Source: Streptosporangium brasiliense (GTDB lineage: Bacteria > Actinomycetota > Actinomycetes > Streptosporangiales > Streptosporangiaceae). Taken from it: a DNA stretch of 64,000 bases. Shown one piece after another: positions 34,585 to 43,518 of the stretch; position 1 is the stretch's first letter; every line of letters begins with the position of its first letter. A model generated the notes under the pieces. It ran no database searches and had not been told where the DNA came from. It saw nothing but the letters and a program-made list of their open reading frames with translations. The stretch lies in assembly GCF_030811595.1 (NCBI RefSeq), contig NZ_JAUSRB010000002.1:1922001-1986000 (forward strand), given 5' to 3'. The position numbers and the translations under genes were made by a program.

Positions 34585-34592
34585 CAGGTCAG

Positions 34593-34623
34593 AGGCCCTC
34601 CGGGATCATCCCGGAGGGCCTTT
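34593..34623 (+). terminator. Terminator outside the right att copy
   Basis: AGGCCCTCCGGG pairs with CCCGGAGGGCCT, followed by TT. It probably was the original terminator of the tRNA-Arg gene before integration. Confidence 0.75.
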
Positions 34624-34868
34624 GACATGCCCGTACAGCAGCGAAATGCAGCAACGGCGTCTGCAGGCCACCACTGATCGATCGAGTGCCTTGGGGCATG
34701 CTCCGCGTGAGAGGCATCCGCCACGTGCGGGCTCACGCACTCATCCAGCGCGATCACGACGCGTTCCCCTCAGGGTGCGCGTGCTTCCTGCGGAGATCGC
34801 CATAGCGGAATCGGAGTAGCCGCTACTGCGATGTCCACCTACCTTCACCGGCTCACTAGCCTCATGGC

Positions 34869-35372
34869 ATGACCACGGAAGATCGACTCGCTGTCGTCGA
34901 CGACCTGCTGGCCCTTCCTTTCCCGGGGGAGGGCACGCGGGAGGGACGTCGCTCCAGCGGGCCGGGTCATCACGTGTGCGTCCTGCAGGCCAGCCGGGAT
35001 TTCTGGGACGACCGCAGCGAGGAGACCGTCGAGGCGGCCGAGGAGGAGATCGACACCGCCCTCCAGGCACTGGTGGCCACTCTGACGACACGCTGGGGCG
35101 AGCCCGAGACCATCGATCTATGGCCTTATCTGCGGGGTGAGGACCCGGCTCCGGAGCCGATGATCACGCTCTGCCAGCTCAGCGGCACGATGCTCCTCTG
35201 GCGGCTGGAAACCGGCCGGTGGATCGCGCTCGCCGTCGGCCAGGCCGATCCGGAGTTCCCGATCGAGCTGCTCGCAGCGGTCGCTGAGGCGCCGATCCCC
35301 ACACCACCTGATCAAACCCGGCGAAGGTCCGTGCTCACCCCACGAGGGTCCACCTCAAGCATCACACGTTAA
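34869..35372 (+). CDS. Hypothetical protein
   Basis: This 167-residue soluble, acidic protein begins MTTEDRLAVVDDLLALPFPG. Its central part (EETVEAAEEEIDTALQALVA, then TIDLWPYLRGEDPAPEPM) and TMLLWRLETGRWIALAVGQA look like a small single-domain fold of the kind seen in orphan immunity or housekeeping DUFs. I do not recognise the family. The stop is spanned by a short duplication of AAGCATCACACGT (35358-35383). Confidence 0.6.
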   Translation: MTTEDRLAVVDDLLALPFPGEGTREGRRSSGPGHHVCVLQASRDFWDDRSEETVEAAEEEIDTALQALVATLTTRWGEPETIDLWPYLRGEDPAPEPMITLCQLSGTMLLWRLETGRWIALAVGQADPEFPIELLAAVAEAPIPTPPDQTRRRSVLTPRGSTSSITR

Positions 35373-35548
35373 GCATCACACGTCGCCGTCGAATGTAAGG
35401 CTCACAGATCCAGGCGACCCCAACCTCGCCCGGCGTGTTCCCGGACCCGGTGAACGTAGGTGGTCACCGCACTACAGACTCAAGATCACCAGGGGTCACC
35501 CACGAGCCATGGGCTGCGGATGAGGACTTTCTCCACGTCTTCAAGGCG

Positions 35549-37399
35549 CAAGGCCGCGTAGTTAAGGGTTCGGGGGCTGAGTCAAGGGATCTGCGGGTGT
35601 GCCGTTCAGGGCAGACACAGCAACGGGACCTCTGATAAATCAGGGCAATCCGCCAAGATCGTCCCGTTTTAGAGGTCCCGTTGAACTGCCAGTCTGCCAC
35701 CACCACCGTCACGCGTGCCATCACGGTCGCCGACGGCATCTACGCCCCCGGCCACCTGGGCGAGCTGACCCAGCATGTCCCCTTCGAGATGGTCGACGCG
35801 GTCCTCGCCGACACCAGAACCGTGCAGCGCAGACTGCGGGATCTACCCTCACGGGTCGGGGTGTACTTCACGCTTGCGCTCGGCCTATTCCCGCGCATGG
35901 GCTACCTGCGGGTATGGGACAAACTGGTCGCCGGCCTGCACGGCCTTGCCGTGCCCACCCCGTCCGACAAGGCGCTGCGTGATCTGCGCCGCCGCATAGG
36001 ATCAGCCCCGCTGAAGGCGTTGTTCGAGGTACTGGCCGGACCCATAGCTCAGCCGCACACCCCGGGCGTGTGCTACCGCCGCCGGCGCACCGTCGCCTTC
36101 GACGGCTGCAGCTCCCTGAAGGTCCCCGACACGACCCGCAACCGCGACCACTACGGCCGCGCCTGCTACCGCCAAGCCTGGGCGGGCTATCCGATGCTGA
36201 TGCTCATGACGCTGGTCGAGACCGGCACCCGCGCCCTGATCGGCGCCACCTTCGGCGCTCCTGCCGCAGGCGAGAGCACCTACGCGCTGCGCCTGCTACA
36301 GCATCTGCGCTCCGACATGCTCGTGCTGGCCGACCGCGCCTTCGACGCCGACGCCTTCCTCAGGGAGGTCACCGCCACCGGCGCCCAACTGCTGGTCCGT
36401 ATCCGCACCAGTCGCCGCCCACCGGTGCTGGCTCAGCTATCCGATGGCTCGTTTCTGTCCGTTCTGGCCGGTCTGAAGGTCCGTATCATCGACGCCGACG
36501 TGATCGTGACCTTGGCCGACGGCCGCCGCGTCCAGGGCCGCTACCGGCTGGTCACCACCCTGACCGACCATCGCACCGATCCGGCCGAGCAACTGATACA
36601 GCTCTACCACGAGCGCTGGGAGATCGAATCGGCCTATCTGGCACTGCGCCACACCCTGATGACCGGCGCCGTTCTGCGCTCGGGCGACCCGGCCGGCATC
36701 GAACAGGAGATGTGGGCCGCGCTCACCCTTTACCAAGTCCTGCGCCGGGCCATGACCGACGCCGTGGAGACGTGTCCGGGCACCGACCCCGATCGGGCCT
36801 GCTTCACCACCGCCCTGCAACGGGCCCGCGAGCAGGTCATCACCGCCCACCGGATCCTGCCCGATACCGATGACGGCGCTGTCGATCTGCTGGGCGGTAT
36901 CGGCCGGGCGGTCCTGGCCGGCCTGCTGCCCGCGCGCCGCCGGCGCCTCAGCATTCGCAAGGTCAAGTCCCCGATCTCCCGCTACCACACCCATCGCACC
37001 GACGACCGGCCACCAGGCAGCGTGACCATCACCAGCCTGTGCTTCCTGATCCACCATGGACGCACCGCACCACCTGCCGTACAGCCACGCCCCCTGCGAT
37101 CGTGGGCATTGGACCGCCATCTGGCCGATACCACCCGGCCCACCCCAGCCGCCCGCCGGGACAAGCCCGCCGCCCGAGCCCGCATCGGACGCAAACAACA
37201 CGTCCTCGCCCTCATGCAGACTCAGCTCGGCCGCTCCTGGCACGCGCGCGAGGTCGGACAGCTACTCGGCGTCCCGGACCTACACAGTTTCTGCGTGCAG
37301 ATGGCCCAATGGGCACGCCAAGGTCTGATCCGCAAGACCGGCCGTGGCATCTACACCCTCCCTTGACACAGGTCCCACGACCTTAACTACGCGGCCTTG
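35549..37399 (+). mobile_element. Complete IS4-type insertion sequence with 10-bp target duplication
   Basis: The 1851-bp element is bounded by inverted repeats of about 40 bp with seven mismatches, the outer 19 bp (CAAGGCCGCGTAGTTAAGG) perfect at both ends. The target CTTCAAGGCG is duplicated at 35539-35548 and 37400-37409. It contains one transposase gene whose stop lies in the right repeat. The perfect target duplication and intact gene indicate a recent insertion. It lies directly before a hairpin terminator (37407-37437). Confidence 0.9.
35681..37366 (+). CDS. IS4-family transposase
   Basis: This 561-residue DDE transposase has Asp in VAFDGCSSLKVPDTTRNRDH, the second Asp in DMLVLADRAFDADAFL and the Y-(2)-R-(3)-E-(6)-K-like motif LIQLYHERWEIESAYLALRH with the catalytic Glu. 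An N-terminal domain (MVDAVLADTRTVQRRLRDLP) and a C-terminal winged-helix-like extension (SWHAREVGQLLGVPDLHSF) are present. TTG at 35681 has AGAGG upstream. It appears intact. Confidence 0.9.
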   Translation: MNCQSATTTVTRAITVADGIYAPGHLGELTQHVPFEMVDAVLADTRTVQRRLRDLPSRVGVYFTLALGLFPRMGYLRVWDKLVAGLHGLAVPTPSDKALRDLRRRIGSAPLKALFEVLAGPIAQPHTPGVCYRRRRTVAFDGCSSLKVPDTTRNRDHYGRACYRQAWAGYPMLMLMTLVETGTRALIGATFGAPAAGESTYALRLLQHLRSDMLVLADRAFDADAFLREVTATGAQLLVRIRTSRRPPVLAQLSDGSFLSVLAGLKVRIIDADVIVTLADGRRVQGRYRLVTTLTDHRTDPAEQLIQLYHERWEIESAYLALRHTLMTGAVLRSGDPAGIEQEMWAALTLYQVLRRAMTDAVETCPGTDPDRACFTTALQRAREQVITAHRILPDTDDGAVDLLGGIGRAVLAGLLPARRRRLSIRKVKSPISRYHTHRTDDRPPGSVTITSLCFLIHHGRTAPPAVQPRPLRSWALDRHLADTTRPTPAARRDKPAARARIGRKQHVLALMQTQLGRSWHAREVGQLLGVPDLHSFCVQMAQWARQGLIRKTGRGIYTLP

Positions 37400-37406
37400 C
37401 TTCAAG

Positions 37407-37438
37407 GCGGCCTGCTCCCCTGTCGGGGGCAGGCCGCT
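37407..37438 (+). terminator. Hairpin terminator beside the IS4 insertion
   Basis: GCGGCCTGCTCCCC pairs with GGGGGCAGGCCGC. The right copy of the target duplication forms its base, so the hairpin is preserved. Confidence 0.65.
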
Positions 37439-37509
37439 TCGTGTTGCTGAAAGATCCGAGGCCAGGATCACGGGCGGACAAGCCTTGACGACCGCTCAGT
37501 CCTGAAGGC

Positions 37510-37845
37510 CTAGAGATCTCCCAGCCCGGACAAGAGCCTCCAGATCCAGGCGAAGAGGTGCCAGAGCCGACGGAAGGGCCACAGGATCCACATGAAGAAC
37601 AGCTCGATCAAGGCGAACGGCGTCAGCACGTCAGGGATGATCTCCTCCAGGTCCAGCGAATGCAGCGCCCAGCACCAACCACGATGCCCCCGCCTGCGGT
37701 ACACCACGGATGAGGCCAGGAGGAGTGGGAGCGTCACCGCCAGCATGAGTGCGAGCCCCGGCAGCACCCACCACCAGATCACCCCCGTCCACACGATCCC
37801 GTAAAACGCCCAGTAGAACGCTAGCTTGCTCAGAAGCCAGCCCAT
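37510..37845 (-). CDS. Hypothetical small membrane protein
   Basis: This 111-residue protein is very hydrophobic. It starts MGWLLSKLAFYWAFYGIVW with GGAAGG four bases upstream, has two helices in the first half (to LALMLAVTLPLLLASSVVY) and an aromatic C-terminal region (FALIELFFMWILWPFRRLWH). The frame is open to 37998, but the ribosome binding site supports ATG at 37845. The family is unknown. Confidence 0.55.
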   Translation of the reverse strand: MGWLLSKLAFYWAFYGIVWTGVIWWWVLPGLALMLAVTLPLLLASSVVYRRRGHRGWCWALHSLDLEEIIPDVLTPFALIELFFMWILWPFRRLWHLFAWIWRLLSGLGDL

Positions 37846-38020
37846 ACCGCCTTCCGATTGGACGTACAGCGCGAAGCACGTCTTCCGGTGCACACACACG
37901 TCGGGTAGGGAGGCGTCAAAGGGAACCGTCCGCCTCTCGCGCTCCACTGGGGGCACCGGGCCTTCCCGCCGGCTCAAGGGGTGTATCTCATTACTCATGC
38001 CCCTGCTCTAACGGAACCTG

Positions 38021-38064
38021 CTTGGATCCCACTGGTCGGCAATTGGATCCCACTGGTCGGCAAG
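38021..38064. repeat. 21-bp tandem duplication
   Basis: TTGGATCCCACTGGTCGGCAA occurs twice in succession between the divergent small membrane-protein genes. Confidence 0.7.
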
Positions 38065-38239
38065 TTGCGGAGACCCGGCCTGTCGCTTTGCTGAGCTATC
38101 GCCCCCTCGGGCGGTGTCGAGAAAGCAACACGAGTCAACACGGGACCTCTTGCCGAATTGCCGAATTGTTCTTATCGGGGTCCAGCGGGCGTCTACCTGT
38201 ACCGGGGCAACTCGGGAACATGCCCTGTACGCTCTTCCG

Positions 38240-38779
38240 GTGCCGACGTGGAGGAACACGCCGACCGGCCGGCGTTCGTGGGCGTGGGTCGTGGTGGCGG
38301 TGAGCGCTTCGCTGGTGCCTTGGGCGTTGCTCGCTACGACGACAGAGAGCAGATGGTCTTCCCCTCCCTTGCCTTTGGCGATGATCGCCGGCGACATCGC
38401 CGGGGCCTCGAAGCGAGATCTCTTAGTCCTCGACCTTTTCGTCATCGGCGTCCTGCCATTTCTGGTGGGCGTTGTCGCCATGGCAAGAAATCGCACGCTG
38501 GTCGACGTCATCAGCGGAATCTGCGGCGTCCTGGCCTTGCTCCATCTACCGCTTGTGCTGAGAGAGCTCCCGATCACCCTCCCGCCGGAGGGCATCCCCG
38601 CGGACGTGCTCGCGGACGTGCTCGCGGACATGTTCGCCGGTAGTCAGCCGGACTTCCACTTCGGTACGCGCCCCGAGGGCGGATACTGGGCGCTGGCACC
38701 CGTCGCCTACGCGATCAGCGCCATCGCGCTCCTCGTCGCCACCCGGCGGGGAGGTCGCGGTGCGATGCACGATGACTGA
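38240..38779 (+). CDS. Hypothetical membrane protein
   Basis: This 179-residue protein starts at GTG 38240 (VPTWRNTPTGRRSWAWVVVA). It has four predicted helices: residues 14-33, about 66-83 (LLVLDLFVIGVLPFLVGVVA), 92-110, and the C-terminal GYWALAPVAYAISAIALLVA. A short Ala-Asp-Val-Leu repeat sits between helices 3 and 4. There is no recognised family and no clear ribosome binding site. Confidence 0.5.
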   Translation: MPTWRNTPTGRRSWAWVVVAVSASLVPWALLATTTESRWSSPPLPLAMIAGDIAGASKRDLLVLDLFVIGVLPFLVGVVAMARNRTLVDVISGICGVLALLHLPLVLRELPITLPPEGIPADVLADVLADMFAGSQPDFHFGTRPEGGYWALAPVAYAISAIALLVATRRGGRGAMHDD

Positions 38780-39069
38780 CGCCGTGCCTGTCGTACTCCT
38801 TGTCCACTCTCCGTTCCGTGCCCTGATGCCGAGCTCGCCTTGGGGCCGCGGTGGCGGTGTTTGGTCGTCGGTAGCAATGACTGGCTACGTCGGCAGAGCT
38901 CATCGGGTCGATCGGCCTGAGTGCCCGCGCAGGTCAGGAGTTCTCACGGGTTGCAGTTCGGGCTGCGGTTCACCGCCGTACCAACATGTTCCAGGGAGAC
39001 CGGAGATCCTGGAGCGGGCCTCCATGTTTGCCAGGACACTCTTGGGATCTTGCCAACAGGGTGGCTGCG

Positions 39070-39444
39070 TTACTCGCCGATCGCCCGGGCGGAGACGTCT
39101 GCCGCCGAGGCTTCCGCCGCACGGATCATGTGAGCGTAGACGCGCAGTGTGATGGACGGGTCGGCGTGGCCGAGGCGGGCCGCGACGGCGTGGACGGGCA
39201 CGCCGGCCAGGAGGAGCGCGGTCGCGTGAGGTGGACGGGCTCGCCCCAGCCGGTCGTGAAGACGCAGCCCGTCGTCACCTCGCCATTCAGGGCCGACCTT
39301 GAGCCTGTCGACGGTCTGCATTCTGTGCTGGTTGCGGAGGACCACGATGGTGCCGTCGTCGAGGCTGACGATGCGTTTCCTGCCGCTCTTCGCGGTTCCC
39401 TCGAGCGGCAGCAGGCCTGGCGTCCTCATCGCCGGGTGCCACAC
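39070..39444 (-). pseudogene. Tyrosine integrase C-terminal remnant
   Basis: The frame includes MRTPGLLPLEGTAKSGRKRI, a lost segment, then ARPPHATALLLAGVPVHAVA and ARLGHADPSITLRVYAHMIR, which carries the late His and Tyr of tyrosine recombinases. The H-x-x-R box is degraded (LHDRLGRARPPHAT), and the N-terminal two thirds are missing. At 38947-38984 an arm-site-like stretch (GGGTTGCAGTTCGGGCTGCG) matches 8797-8833. Confidence 0.7.
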
Positions 39445-39833
39445 CAGGTGCTCGGCCAGTGACTCACCCCGGTCCCGTGCCCGTTCCGGAGAGGGGGGTC
39501 GATGTCGGCTCGGGTAACCGGTGCATAGTTTTTGGACTTGCTAGTCCATTTGTGACACCGCATGATGAGTGGACCGTGAAGTCCAGAACGGAAGTCGCCA
39601 ACCTTTCGGTGATGCCCACATCACCGAGCAGGTTGATCGCCAACCCTCACCGGGCGCGTGTTGACTTTGGGGACGGACTGGCGGCGCAGGAGATCTGCGA
39701 AGACCCGTTGCCGTGTGGCGGGAGCGCGCATGTCGCCTATGAGACACAGAGCAGCCCGCTTGAGGCCCCGGCCGGCCGAAGCACAACACCGGCGGGATGT
39801 CCGTCCACATCACCGGTAGAGGGGTGATCGATC
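39445..39833. other. Noncoding stretch
   Basis: No supported gene. It contains the short dyad GGACTTGCTAGTCC at 39535-39548, which may be an operator for the downstream genes. Confidence 0.35.
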
Positions 39834-40292
39834 ATGGATGCCATTGAGCGTCTGAGCATTACTGAGGATCTTCGTCGCCTGATGGCTCGCTACGTCCGTT
39901 ACGCGGATCATCAGCGCTGGCAGGACCTGGCGAATCTGTTCACGCCAGACGGCACGTTCACCCCGCACAAGCCGGACGGATCGGTTTGGTTGCACATGGA
40001 GGGCCGGGAAGGGATCGCCGCCACGGTCGGCGCCGGCGGCGGCCCCGGCGTCACCCTGGTCCACCACCTGTTCTCCGACGAGATCGACGTCGACTCGGCG
40101 ACCGCCGCCCACGGCGTATGGGCGATGGAGGACATCATCACCCGGCCCGAGGACGCCGCCGTGTCCGAGGACATTCCTTTCAGGGGCATGCACGGCTTCG
40201 GCCACTACCACGCACGCTTCGTCAGGACGGACGGTTCCTGGTACATCGCCGAGCTCAAGCAGACCCGGGTCCGCCTGGACTTCACCAGCTGA
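39834..40292 (+). CDS. SnoaL-like (NTF2-fold) protein
   Basis: This 152-residue protein has the NTF2/SnoaL-like layout: an N-terminal helix pair (IERLSITEDLRRLMARYVRY), the strand FTPDGTFTPHKPDGSVWLHM, GREGIAATVGAGGGPGVTLV, and the C-terminal strands HYHARFVRTDGSWYIAELKQ. SnoaL-like proteins act as cyclases, isomerases or dehydratases. ATG at 39834 has GAGGGGTG upstream. It is followed by the epoxide hydrolase gene on the same strand with a 137-bp gap, so joint action on one substrate is possible. Confidence 0.85.
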   Translation: MDAIERLSITEDLRRLMARYVRYADHQRWQDLANLFTPDGTFTPHKPDGSVWLHMEGREGIAATVGAGGGPGVTLVHHLFSDEIDVDSATAAHGVWAMEDIITRPEDAAVSEDIPFRGMHGFGHYHARFVRTDGSWYIAELKQTRVRLDFTS

Positions 40293-40429
40293 CGCTACCT
40301 GCGGCCCCCTCACACCTCGCCCGGCGGCCGGTCACACCCGACCACGGCGCGATCAGAACACCGGTAGGCGGCGGCACCCGCCTGCCGGACAGCAACTTCT
40401 CGTTCACCACTACGGAAAGCAGCCTTGCC

Positions 40430-41665
40430 GTGAGCAACAACAACAAGTTCAGCGCGCTGGAACCGTACAAGATCGATGTTCCCCAGGAGGCCCTGGACGA
40501 CCTCAAGGACCGTCTGAAGAAGACCCGCTTCTTCGATGATCTGGACAATGAGGAGGAGTACTACGGGATCAGCACCGCCTACCTCAAGCCGCTCGTGGAG
40601 TACTGGGCGGACGGCTTCGACTGGCGCGCGCAGGAGAAGCGGCTGAACACCTACGACCAGTACAAGGTCGAGATCGACGGCACGCCCGTGCACTTCTACT
40701 ACGTGCGCGGTAAGGGCCCGAACCCGGTCCCGCTCGCCGTTCATTCCGGCTGGCCGTGGTCCAGCGGGTTCAGCCTCCCGCTCATCGGCCCGCTGACGGA
40801 CCCCGCCGCCCACGGCGGTGACCCGGCGGACTCCTTCGACGTCATCATCCCCGACCTGCCCGGATTCGCCTGGTCCACCCCCGTCGGCAGGGGCGACCTG
40901 AACTACTGGAAGATCGCCGACATCATTCACAAGCTCATGACCGAGGTGCTGGGCTACGAGAAGTACGCCGCGGCGGGCTCCGACTACGGCGCCCTCGTCA
41001 CCAGCGCGCTCGGCCACAAGTACGCCGACAGCATCATCGGCCTGCACTACGGTCACGACATGCCTCCGGGCCAGTTCGCGAACGAGCGGTTCTGGGACCT
41101 GACCGACGGCGCCAAGATTCCTGAGGACGCCAAACCGGAGCTGCGGGCGGCCCTGGAGAACCTCATCAGCACCTACGTCTCCCACGTCGCGGTCCACATG
41201 CTCGACGCATCGACCCTCACCCACGGCCTGAACGACTCTCCCATCGGCATGCTCGCCTGGCTCCTGCGGAGGTGGAAGAAGTGGAGCGACAAGAGGGGTG
41301 ACTTCGAGGAGAACTTCCCCCGCGACTTCATCCTCACCGAGGCCACCGCCTTCTGGGTGAACCAGGCCATCGGCTCCTCCATCCGCATGTACCGCAACGC
41401 GGTGCGCTACCCGTGGGTGCCCTCCCACAACCGCCGGCCCGTCGTCGAGCCGCCGGCCGGCTTCACCTTCCTCCTCGGCGACGCCTACCCGCCTGGCGTC
41501 AACACCGTCGAAGAGCGCATCGCCGCCTTTGACAACGGCCCCACGCGCAGCTCCTTCAACGTGATCAACGTCAACGCCCACATGAAGGGCGGCCACTTCG
41601 TCCACTACGAGAACCCCGAAGCCTTCACCGACGACGTCCGGGAAACCTTCCGAAAGCTGCGCTGA
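40430..41665 (+). CDS. Epoxide hydrolase (EHN-domain type)
   Basis: This 411-residue protein has the N-terminal EHN domain (YKIDVPQEALDDLKDRLKKT, then WRAQEKRLNTYDQYKVEIDG). The alpha/beta-hydrolase core follows, with oxyanion segment HSGWPWSSGFS, nucleophile Asp in AAGSDYGALVTSALG and the catalytic His in HMKGGHFVHYENPEAF. GTG at 40430 begins VSNNNKFSALEPYKID; the frame is open further upstream without coding support. It resembles microsomal-type epoxide hydrolases acting on bulky or hydrophobic epoxides, although the natural substrate is unknown. Confidence 0.9.
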   Translation: MSNNNKFSALEPYKIDVPQEALDDLKDRLKKTRFFDDLDNEEEYYGISTAYLKPLVEYWADGFDWRAQEKRLNTYDQYKVEIDGTPVHFYYVRGKGPNPVPLAVHSGWPWSSGFSLPLIGPLTDPAAHGGDPADSFDVIIPDLPGFAWSTPVGRGDLNYWKIADIIHKLMTEVLGYEKYAAAGSDYGALVTSALGHKYADSIIGLHYGHDMPPGQFANERFWDLTDGAKIPEDAKPELRAALENLISTYVSHVAVHMLDASTLTHGLNDSPIGMLAWLLRRWKKWSDKRGDFEENFPRDFILTEATAFWVNQAIGSSIRMYRNAVRYPWVPSHNRRPVVEPPAGFTFLLGDAYPPGVNTVEERIAAFDNGPTRSSFNVINVNAHMKGGHFVHYENPEAFTDDVRETFRKLR

Positions 41666-41783
41666 CCATGGTGTGGGCCTGTCCGGCAGGGCCCCGGAGA
41701 TCGTTTCCGTCGCCGCGCTTGTCGCCCTCCATCAGGTGTGATGGTGACGTCGGGTATTGGAACCCTGTGAATGCCTCTGTTGA

Positions 41784-42479
41784 TCAGGGCTTGCGATCTT
41801 GCTCTGGGAGGTAGGGGCTGAAATGGTCGGCGACGATCTCCGCGATCGCGGCGGCGTCGCGGGAACCGTCGACTTCGATCACGCGGATGCCGAGCTGGTG
41901 GGCGGTGCGGACGGCGTCCTCCGCGACGAGGCGATCCCGGGTGAGGCGGTTGGCCTGTGCGCGGGCCGGATCGCTGACGCGGTGCCCGAGCGAGGCGGCG
42001 CGCGGTAGTTCTTGGAGCTGGTGTTGGCGGAACTCTGGTGTGGGCACCATGACGACCATCCGGCGCGGTGAGTCGATGATGGGTGCGACGAGTTCGGGGC
42101 GGAGTCCCCAGCCTTCGGCGATGATCGGGTGGCCTGAGACGAGCGCGCGCAGGTCGTCCAGGGCCCACTCGAACCGGTCCGGGAAACCGGCCAGGGTCGT
42201 GGTGGCCATCTCTTCTGGGGTGGTGTGGACCCACACCTTGTCCGGGTCGGGCTCGGTGGTGGGCTCGCCGAGGTCGACGCGACGGGCGATCCGGCGATCG
42301 TTGTGACCGCGGGCGTCGTGGTAGTCGTAGTGATAGACGGTGATGCAGTATTGGACGGCCAAGAGCCGGGCCACGGTCGACTTTCCGGCCCATTGACCAC
42401 CGCCGATCCACAATGCGCGGCGCAACGTGCCGAAGGGATCCCGGACTTCGCTGTCCGCAAGGGAGTTATGGCTGGTCAT
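41784..42479 (-). CDS. P-loop NTPase (kinase-like)
   Basis: This 231-residue protein has the Walker A motif ALWIGGGQWAGKSTVARLLA near the N-terminus. A nucleoside-kinase-like layout follows: YHYDYHDARGHNDRRIARR, ALVSGHPIIAEGWGLRPELV as a Walker-B-like strand, and a lid-like Arg-rich region (RVSDPARAQANRLTRDRLVA). It ends with IRVIEVDGSRDAAAIAEIVA. It is probably a small-molecule or RNA kinase of the AAA_18/uridine-kinase-like group. The start has GGAGG seven bases upstream and overlaps the stop of a decayed upstream gene (ATGA). Confidence 0.8.
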   Translation of the reverse strand: MTSHNSLADSEVRDPFGTLRRALWIGGGQWAGKSTVARLLAVQYCITVYHYDYHDARGHNDRRIARRVDLGEPTTEPDPDKVWVHTTPEEMATTTLAGFPDRFEWALDDLRALVSGHPIIAEGWGLRPELVAPIIDSPRRMVVMVPTPEFRQHQLQELPRAASLGHRVSDPARAQANRLTRDRLVAEDAVRTAHQLGIRVIEVDGSRDAAAIAEIVADHFSPYLPEQDRKP

Positions 42480-42740
42480 CTGATGTCCTCCTGTGTTGAG
42501 GTGCGGCGGCTGATCTCGGCGGCGTAGTTGGTCCAGCCGCCCGCGGACAGACATTGCCAGGCGACGGCGACATCGGTGTGGATGCCCAGGGTTCGGGCGA
42601 GGATCACGGCGGGGATCGCGGTGGCGAGTTGGAGGAGTGCGGTGCTGCGGGCCTGGCTGGGCCGGATCCCGAGCCGGTTCAGCCGCTGCGTCAGCTGCGC
42701 GGTGCTGATCGGCCGTCCCGGCCGGCCGCCGGGGAGGAGT
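42478..42740 (-). pseudogene. 3' end of a XerC-like recombinase-type gene
   Basis: In one minus frame the sequence reads ISTAQLTQRLNRLGIRPSQA, then LLQLATAIPAVILARTLGI, HTDVAVAWQCLSAGGWTNYA, AEISRR. This C-terminal motif occurs at the end of large actinomycete tyrosine-recombinase-like proteins. No start codon precedes it and a TGA lies just upstream, so only the last 80 or so codons survive. Confidence 0.5.
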
Positions 42741-42787
42741 CATGGAGACGGGGCCGGGCCCCAATGGTCGCATGCCCCCTGCGGTCG

Positions 42788-42856
42788 GCGGCGACGTTCC
42801 GGGCCAGTGCGGCGACGTTCCGGGCCAGTGCGATGTTCCGGGCCAGTGCGGCGATG
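42788..42856. repeat. 20-bp tandem repeat
   Basis: Units of GACGTTCCGGGCCAGTGCGG occur three and a half times (the third has lost three bases). The repeat lies at the junction between two decayed genes. Confidence 0.65.
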
Positions 42857-42889
42857 GGCTCAAGCCGCCAAGTTGTAGACAGACGGAGC

Positions 42890-43417
42890 CTTGGCTGAAT
42901 GCCGCTCTGACCTCGTGGCCCGCCGCTCTTCGCCCGTCTGATGCGATTCCGAGAGTTTCCGTAGAGGTCTTTCGTGATCGCGACGCTCGCGTGCCCGAGA
43001 ACGTCGGAGACCACGTGCAGCGGTGTGCCCCGGGCGGGCACGAGCGAGGCCCCGGAGTGCCGCAGCTCGTGCGGGTGCCAGTGGCCGAGCCCGGCTTTCC
43101 GTGCGAGCTTCGAGAACAGGTCAGAGAGGGTGTCGGGGCCGGGCGGACTGCCGAGAGCGGTCGAGAAGATCAGCCCGTGCTCGGTCCACTCCTGTCCGGC
43201 CTGAAGGCGTCCTCTGTTGTGCGCGCCCTTGTGCCGCTTGAGCGTTGTGCGCGCCTGCCCTCTGTTTGTGCGCGCCCCTGTGCCGCTTGAGCGCGTCGAC
43301 CAGCTCGGGAGTCAGGCAGAGCGTCCGGCGTGACTTACGGGCCTTCAGCTCGGAGATCACGGGCTTGGACTTGCGATCGGCATCGGCGTCGCGGTTTTTG
43401 ACCCGCTTCAACGCCAA
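42890..43417 (-). pseudogene. Tyrosine integrase remnant, frameshifted
   Basis: The frame around 43417 gives KSKPVISELKARKSRRTLCL, then TPELVDALKRHR, typical of actinomycete integrases before the Arg-His boxes. After a short duplicated segment the reading frame changes, and HVVSDVLGHASVAITKDLYG (the late His/Tyr box) is found near 42960-43020. The H-x-x-R box survives only in a third frame (PHELRHSGASLVPARGT). It is clearly inactive. Confidence 0.7.
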
Positions 43418-43518
43418 AGGTCCGGGTCAGGGGTACACCCCGCCCCAGGACTTGATCGTTTCTACGGGCTTTCCTCACTCGACCGGTCGGCAGGAGGCGG
43501 CCGGACCTCAGAAGGCGC

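Larger units (their letters stand above)
34217..34868. other. Right end of the tRNA-Arg island and flank
   Basis: This stretch contains the two TTGCTAAC arm-like repeats (34421-34438), the right att copy (34540-34584) and its terminator. Outside lies GTACAGCAGCGAAATGCAGC (34632-34651), similar to arm-type sites of other integrases. No gene is supported. Confidence 0.5.

Noticed and set aside
39541-39813. A 90-codon minus-strand frame
   Set aside because: There is no ribosome binding site, no domain and an Arg/Ser/Pro-biased composition. It is treated as noncoding.
42784-42863. His-Trp-Pro-Gly-Thr-Ser repeat peptide in front of the P-loop gene
   Set aside because: It comes from a 20-bp tandem DNA repeat. 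The ribosome binding site supports ATG 42479 as the true start.
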